Below are positions 49,001 through 58,000 of a DNA stretch of 60,000 nt, one piece after another. The DNA comes from Symsagittifera roscoffensis (taxonomy: Eukaryota; Xenacoelomorpha; Acoela; Convolutidae): assembly GCF_963678635.1 (NCBI RefSeq), contig NC_087063.1:27711649-27771648 (forward strand), read 5' to 3'. The position numbers were made by a program, and so were the translations under genes. How positions within the stretch are numbered: position 1 is the first letter of the stretch; the number at the start of each line of letters is the position of its first letter. Under the pieces are notes generated by a model. It was not told the origin of the DNA, ran no database searches, and saw only the letters and a program-made list of their open reading frames with translations.

Positions 49001-52000
49001 TCACAATATTAAATTTGAAAGGTTATTTTTCGAGAAAAATCGAAAAGATCAACAAAACGGTCAAAAATTAAAAATTTGATAATTCCGAGGGCCATAACTT
49101 TATGTGCAAAAAAAGGTCGTAGCCCATTCTGCAGGGGATTTTTCAAAATGTTCTGTCCATTGAAACCAAAAACTCACATTTGAGACAGGTAGTTTACGAG
49201 AAAACGAAAAAAATCAAAAATATGAGGTCAAATATTCCCCCACACTTTTTCGAAGGTTGTAGAGAGGGGTTTAATTTTTTTTTAAGTAAGTAGGCAAATA
49301 GACGAATAAGCGGTCTTTCAATTGATACTCCTTTTTTGAAAATCAGGAGAATTTCTGAGAAAAACTAAAATTTTTGCAAAATGTGAAAAAAATTTTCCAA
49401 AACGAAACAAAAGAAATTTCATCAAACAGGTTGATAAACATACAAACAAGTTAAAAAGTGCGAAGGGGAGCGCTAAAACTGGGTTGATCTTGAAACGTCC
49501 CAAAATTTGGTGATCAAGCTGATGAAAAAATAGGCCGAAACAATTTTAGCCGAGGAATTTTTTTAACGAAACAAAAAACGAAAGAAATATTAAGTCAAGT
49601 AAGTAAAAACACAAAATGTAGGCGTAAATCAATTACTAAAAGCAACATTAAAAAGTGCGCGTAGACAATTCCAAGATGTGACAATTAAGACGGCAACAGA
49701 TGATCAGACAAATAATTGGCCGACAATTTTTTTTTAAACAGAATATTTCCAGTTTGAAAAAAAAAAAACAGATCCTGGTCAGACTCGCACCTAGGACCTT
49801 TGCCGTCCCAGGAATATTCGTTACCTTCAGCAGGTTAAGTTGGCCAGGAACGCTAACAAATCTGAATGCATTATGAATCAAGGTAGATATGAGTCCAGAC
49901 GAGTCCTGTGGACAAGTTGTTTACGGGGAAAAGTCAAGTACCCGGTTGCAATACCCTTGCTTATCGCACGAGTAATCAATTACTTTTAGTGTTGACACAT
50001 TTTATATGATAGAACAAAGCAAATTTGAGAAAACTGGATAAGCAGATAATTTTCTAATTTCACTGGTCATTTTAAAAATTAAATTTGTTCCAAAATTTCG
50101 ATGTTTCAAGTCATCCATTTTTCCCGTCAATTTTGTTAATTAAGAGCGGAATTTTCCTGCCATTTAGCAAATGCAAACATATCAAGCACTATGGAAGAAA
50201 AGAGCTGTAATAGAATTGCTAATATCAACAGCAGCTAACCACTCGAAGTTGGTGATGTTTTTGTAGTTCTCATGTGAACACACTTCGATGACCTTGCTCA
50301 GCAGCTCATCCCTGTACTGAGTACCCTCCGCCTTCTCAATGTGCGACATTAACTTCTTCACAATCTCCATCAGATTCTTCTTGTTAATCTGAAAACTTGA
50401 GGCTATTAATTATGTTCTTCGTGTCAAGCGCACTGGATGCGCCCACTGAAAATATTCGCTCTATTCCTGAAAAGGATTAGCATGACACACATAGTCTCAC
50501 AAACGTAAATAAAATCTCTCCTACTTCGCGGGAATCTTGCAATTAGTTTGTTGTAAGAATTGAATACCATTGAAGGACCATTAACCCACCATTCCATAGA
50601 GAAGATCCAGAGCTCTGAACCGGATTGATTCGTCCTTGTCGTCCAGGCACGACAGTACCAGGTCCTTCAGAGGCTGGATGCTCTTCGGGTGCGTCTTCAG
50701 AATGTTTCCCATAGCCAGCAAACCCAAGTACTTTACTGCAACACAACACATGATCCTTTAATTTCAATAAAGAACTTTTCTCTAGGTTTTTTTTTTGGAA
50801 TATGATCAAAAATATATACACCAATATATACTTAGTAAGCATTCAGCAAATTGGGCCGACCTAGAACAAAGCCAATTTTGAAATCCTTCTCGTGAAAATC
50901 ATAGACCGCCCCTCTCTTAACTGGTTCAACTATTAAACCCGACATGGGGTGATAGATCCAAAGTTATTCAAAATTCCACAAGGGAGTGAATACAAAATAA
51001 GACTCCAAGGGATCCCGTTGAAGTTTTAACACGCCATTTGTGAACAGAATATACGAAACTTTCAACAGAAAAAGAGGGCTAGGGATACTTGACTAACTGG
51101 TACTGTGTTCAATATTTTCACAATCAATAAATGATTCTTTGTCTAAACATGGGAAAATAAAAAAAGCTACGCAAAACACAAAGACGAATTAATGTTGAAA
51201 TCTCACGAGGATGATCCAATTATTACACAATGAAATAATTTAGTCTGAAAATATTATTTTAGTTTCCATGTGTTACATTCACGCAAGACATTTCATATTA
51301 ATTATGTTACTCATTCAGAAAAGACCTTTTGGTTGGTACATTGCGACCATACGTTTTTTAAAACCCAGTCTGTAATTTGGGTACATTTAGTTTGAACCTT
51401 ACTTGCTTCAAAAGTGTTTAGGAATTTCATCGTGGAATTTTTTTCTGAGACAGTTCCGTCGGGCATACAAATTTCGAGATACCGTTCCGACCACCCCAAT
51501 TACGTGCAGCAACTGCAGTATCGGATTAGGACAAAATCTAAATCTTAAAGATTAAATATCACAATTATTTCTTAGGTGCAGACTAAGAAGAAAATACTGC
51601 ACCCGCATACACTTTGCTCCACATTATTTACGGGTCTCTGTGTGTGAAATATTACAGCCGAAATGAGCTTTAACACAGTTATCCGGCACACTATTCGTAC
51701 AGTATAAGATGAATTAACTTACAGTTTTGATCATTGTCTTCAATCAGAATCTTCAGTTTCTCCACACAGAGCTGAAAAACACAAAAAGATGTAAATCATC
51801 AGATCTGTCTTTGAAAGCTGATTAAAATACCATTGGCGACAAATATTGCCAAAAATCAGTTGCATCTAATCCCCCCAATTAAAACTGACAACCAAAACTT
51901 ATATCATGCAAGTGTCCTTCTCTTATTTTTCCAGACAAATGAAATCCCATTTTTCACCATCACCCTTTTATCCCATATTCTATTTTTCAAACGAATTCTA

Positions 52001-55000
52001 GTTTGCGAAGCATTCGACGCCGAGTGTAAAACTTGGAGATGCACGTCTTTAGGTTGCTCATAGATTTTCGTGATCGAAAAAATGCTTAAAAGCCAGCGTG
52101 CAGATGCAGAAAACTTAGGGAGACAAAAAATAAATGACACACAAAAAACTAGTGTATCGAAAAAACACATGAAGTTTAAAAAGGAAAGAATACTTTCGAA
52201 ATTACATTTTGCATAATATCGCATTCGTTCTTGATCTCAGTGAACCACTCGTGTTAATCCCCCCAAACTAATATTCGTTATTTTTTGCAGGTTAATAACA
52301 AAGACAGTATTTGGAAAAGCATGTGCCAATTCAATAATTTCGTTTTTAACTTTAAGACGAAACCCACTCCCATCAACAAGTGTTAACTTCCAACTTGATT
52401 AGAAAGAACTGTTAACAGAACGAGGACCGGTAATGAAGTAAACAGGCATTCAAAACAAGACAAACCCCTTGAAATAAAATTAGGTACAAAAGAATTTACC
52501 AAGTTCAATTTGCAGAAAGTACAAATAAGCTAAATAGTTTTATGCTTTTATGTACTTCTTACACTAAAAAATATATTTGGCGGCAAATACATATTCGAGC
52601 AAAATGTACCACTCGCGCCGAGCAACCTTTTTTGTATGCGATTTTTCGACTGTTATTAAATCAGCACCCTACATGTCTTTTAATGTCATCTCAAATGTCT
52701 ATCATTTCAATTACCCAGCCCTCGGAAGATCCTTTAACATGAACTATCAATTAATAAGTGGCAGTCTCAAGCTGAAGCCCTTTAAATTGAATATTTCAGT
52801 AAAAGCTCTTTAAGAGTACAATACACATGAAGAGTACTTAACTTCTCATATTTTCCATTGGATCCCTGTGTTACGATAAAATGTGTAAACTCCAAGGTTT
52901 TTAGTCCAATACAATAAGCTAGTTATACATTCCTTCATCCCGAAAGAAGACTTTTTGTACGCTTGAATAAAAAATGACACGTGAGAAGCAGCACTTTCTG
53001 AACAGTCAAAAACATAGCCAATAGAAGGATGGAAAAGAATCAATAAACGGAAGGAGACATTAAAAAAACGGACTGTTTTTTTTTTGGAAAATCGACTTTT
53101 CAGTAAAAGTCCGAGGAATTCCGAAAATTAAATCACATTTTCAAAACTAGAAGTCAATCACGTTTCGCGTGACCTTTTATCTGTTGTTCGATAGAAGAGT
53201 TCGCATTTCTTTTAGAAAAAACGAAATTAACAGACCTTGAAAAATCAAAAATTGAACAAAAAAAAATTTAAGCGTAATTACATTTAATTTTCCTGAAAAA
53301 AGCATCACGACCTGTAAAAGAGTCTACACTACGTTCATCGAACCTTAACAAGTTCGCTTTGCAAGCCCTTTAAATTGAAAATTTCAGTAAAAGCTCTTAA
53401 AGAGTACAATACACATGAAGATTACTTAACTTCTCATATTTTCCATTGAATCCCTGTGTTACGATAGATTTTGTAAATTCCAAGGTCTTTAGTCCAAGAC
53501 AATAAGCTCGTTATACATTCTTTCATACCGAATGAAGACTATTTGTGCGATTGAATTTTAAAAATGACACGTGAGAAGCTGCACTTTATGAACAGTCAAA
53601 AACATAGCCAATAGAAAGATGAAAAAGAATTAATAAACGCAAGGATGCAGGAAAAAAAACGGACTGTTTTTTGAGAAATCGACTTTTAAGTAAAAGTCCG
53701 AGGAATTCCCAAAACTAAATTCCATTTTCGAAACTAAAAGTCAATCACGTTTCGAGTAACCTTTTAAATGTTGTTCGATAGAAGAGTTCGCCTTTAATTT
53801 GAAAAAAAAAACGAAACGAACTGACCTTGAGCAATCAAAAGTTAAACAGTAAAAAATTAAATGTGCGCGTAATTACTTTTAGACTTTTCTTGAAAAAAGC
53901 ATCACGCCCTATAAAAGAATCTACACTACGTTCATTGAACCTTAACAAGTTCGCTCCGCAAGCGTTTCGAGTGATGAAATTTGAAAAATTACACGTTCAC
54001 CGACTCATGAACATGAAAAAAGCTTTGAAAAGCAAGAAAAAACGAAACCAATCTCAAAAATATTTTAAAACTTCACACAATACTTGTCAGGCTTACTCTT
54101 GAGTTGAGTTCGAGTCAAAATTTAGACATCGACCAAAAAGCCTCAGAATCTACGCATTTTAAGTTTTCGAGATAAAAGGTTTTAGTTGAAACCATAAGCA
54201 GCACAAAAAAAATCACACCACGGTTCTTTTTGTTCCAATAATTGAAAATGGGGAGAAACTTTTTATTCAGGTATTCTCAACTTTTTATTTTCCACGCAAA
54301 TTTCAGATATCACAATTAATCATCGTATTGGGTCGAGTGATATATCTTATGAAAATCCTTTCAGTCGTGATCTGAACCACATTAAAAAAAACCAAAAAAT
54401 TTCCCAGTGTCGAGCAAAACCGAAAGTTTTTAATTTTTTGTCCAATTTTGAGCGACTAAAACGAGCGAGCAGGCTTGTTTATGCTTAATTTAAGCCGTTT
54501 ACAATAACTCCTTTATGCTTAATTTTAGTTTAACTAGAGTAAAGTTAGTATTTGGAGTTTTTACGGTCATTTTGGGAATCAAAAATCTATATATTTCTGT
54601 TTTCCTCGTAGTCTTACCACAAAACTGTTTTCCAATTTGCCTGTTTTACTATGACTGTCGATTATGCCTACGTTCTAGTTCTTCTTCACATCCTTTTATC
54701 ACACCACGCAAAAAAACTACCCTTTTCGTACTTTTCTAAAGCTATGGCCGGATCATGCAGTGCTACTTGCACAGTAACCAGCTATCATTGTTTAGAATTA
54801 TTTGAGGGGAGGGGAAGATTCATTAGAAGCTTCAATCACTGGTTAATACAAGCTTAATCAACTGGTAAAACAATTCCTAGAAAAGAGTTATAGGTGAAGC
54901 AAAAATTTTATCTGATGTTTGCTAGCGAAAATTGATCTGAAAATATGCTGAAAAAACACCCGGATACAATGTAGTCGGGAAAAAAAAGCTTGTGGAAGCT

Positions 55001-58000
55001 TTCGACATAAAAAAAAACACTCAGAATCGATCCTTACTCAACAAAATTCACTTATTTCAATCAGTGCAGTGATCCGTCCACTTATTTCAATGACTTGGCA
55101 GATCATCCTCCTTCAATATAATTTGCAATGGTTGCTAGATCTCTTTGAAACTTGTTAAAATCGCTGCGCGTAAATAAATCGAGCTTTCATGGAGAATAAC
55201 CTACAAAACTGCATTAAATGAAGAAACCTGCATCAAATGAAAAAAAAAGAGGTCACCAAAAAATAATTACGAAAAATGATTACAAAAAAGACACAGATAT
55301 TTACTTTTGTGCACAGACTTCGGTAACTTCAAAAGGGTAACATAGCCATCAGACAGTTGGAAAAATATCAATGAGCTCAAGTACATCGCAAAACTGCCCG
55401 CTTTTTATTACATCAAAGGCGCGGAAAAGAATATACGAACTAAGAATTATTATTGATTTAAAAAGAAGTCATGGCTGATTTTAATTTAAATAACCCAATA
55501 TGAGAAATATGATAAATGAGTATTTTTTGATAAATGAGCTGGGTAAATCAAGAACCATACATTTTTGAGGCTGTAATTCAACCCCCCTGTTTCGCGCCAT
55601 CTGCATTTTTATTATAAGAGCGCAACTTGCCTACCTATAGTAAATCAATTTGGTCTGTCTTAATAACGCTGCCCGCTTTAGGCATTACAAGCCCAGAAAA
55701 AACTTGTCCCAGAGATATCTGATAACTCGACTCGTTTTTACGACCAGAAAAATACCTCTCCAATAGATTTCTATTCCAGCTGAAAGGCCTGACTGTTAAA
55801 ATTATTGTTGAAAGGATGAAAAATCAAGTTGTCGACGGCATGAAGCTCAAGTTACGTACAAAGAAGCCCATTTAAGATAGAAATGTACTACAATCACCCT
55901 CACAGAACAGCGACAGAATGACCTCTCATATTCAACAAAAAATGATAAAAACATATAAATCGCACTTATTGGCTTTTTTCATTATAACTCTTTTATATCT
56001 GATAACATTAGATGTGCTACTTTTTATTTCTCTCATTTTGCTACATATACGGTCTAAAAAAAACTATTTGTCTGTAGGTATATCATTATTTACTGATTGA
56101 GAGTCAACTCACGTACCACCACTTCGCCTTTGGGCGGTAGGGTGACCAATGATGTGGTCACTTGTTTGTTTGATGTTGTTTACCTGTATGGAGGAGTTGT
56201 GTTGCGGCAATCCTGAAGAAATGGAGATGAGCACTGTAAGCAGCACAAAAACAAAACAACAGTTAACAGAACAGCCCAACTACCAACAGAGCCAGAAATG
56301 AACAATGAACACACAAACAGACAGACAGGCAGACACATTATAAGCGAGAAAGATCAGGTATATGTGCGACAGATGGATGAATATATTTTTAAAAAGTGTA
56401 AAATCTCTATATATTTTTCATTGATTATTATGAAGTTTCTATCTTTTAACTTCGAAAACACTCCTGGTTTTGGAATGCTTATGATTAAAAATAACGCGAT
56501 CAATTTGTTTCCACTCAATAATTTTGAAAAATCAGCTCAAAACAAATGAGATCAGTCGCGATGATGATTCTCTGTCGTTTGGTAGATTTGTTCCACTGTT
56601 GGTTTTGATAGTATACTTGCACATCCGAAAATTAAGAAAAGAATAAATTAAAGAAAGGAGAAAGGAAAACTCGTGCAATTTAGATTACAATAGTATGTCA
56701 ACAGTGAATCTGTTGACGTTAGCATACCTGCCACGACAGTGTTGATGCACTCGTACAGTAATGACATGGCCGAAGTACTATAACAAACAGCTTTCAAAAC
56801 TGACATTCCGCGAAAAATTCTTGTAAATTCTTGTTAATTACAAAGTTTGAAAAAAATAAAATTTTTAAATTGTTTTATTGCGTACATAAAGCCTAATTCA
56901 GGTCTAGATGCCAACTGTTTTTAAAAATTGCTTCCACATTAACCTTGCCATTCATCAATCAACACTCACCTGTGTATCAGGTTCGTCAGTGGTTCCACTA
57001 GTTTGCGTCCCAGTCGGGGTTCAAGAGGGGTCAGAGCTCCAAACTGAACAGAAGATACACTCTTAAAAAGGATATCTCAACAAGAAAACAGTATCTGCTC
57101 TAAAGGCATACCAAAACTGATTAATCAACTGCATATTAAGAATGGTAAATTGGGTTTCCAAAAACGAATTTATTATTTTCTGAACCAAACCATCTTATAT
57201 GACCAAACGGTGAATTAAATGGATCCTTAAGAGCGCGAAAGTTCAGCGGTAAGATATTTTTCGCACAAATGCCAGAAAATCAAATAAGGGGGAAGAAAAT
57301 TAAACTTCCATAAAAGTTCGAATCACTAAGATTACCATTATAGTTAAGTGGGGTATCGGGGTAATTTGAAACATAAGTCTTGTTTGTGTGGATACTACTA
57401 ATAAGTTTGTATATGAGGATTTATAGCAAGTTAGTATGGATCTCAGGACTTATCCCGTGTAACTATTCAGCAGCAGCAATAGACTTACCAGCTTAATGAT
57501 CTTGATGAGCATCCAGTTGTTGGTGGAGGTGGTCATGATTCGGAAAAAAATAGGCGCCAGAGCCAGGTAGTTCTTCGGATTCTTCCTCGCCAGCTCACAT
57601 ATCACATTCACTGCCGCACATTGCACACCTAAAATATTCAGCACCACTTAATTCGCGTACTACTTTTATCTAGTATACAGTGCTGATTTAAATTATCCGG
57701 ACAAAATGAAAACTTGAGTTTTCAAACACGTTTTTCTCAAATTGGGTTAAGATTAGACAAAAGTGAAAAGAACAAAAGTTGCTTAGAATTTCATCAGAAT
57801 TAATATGGTGCAATTTTTCTCTGAAATTCACAACCAAAATTTTACCACAAAAATAGGTCATTTTGGTTTTTTTCCAATTAATCAAAAAATACGCTGAAAC
57901 TACTTTGTTAATTGATAAAAAGTATAGATCACAAGAAGCCTCTTACACAGCCCAACAAAGTTTAAGAAGGTTAAATCTCCAAAAACTAGTATAAGAGAAA

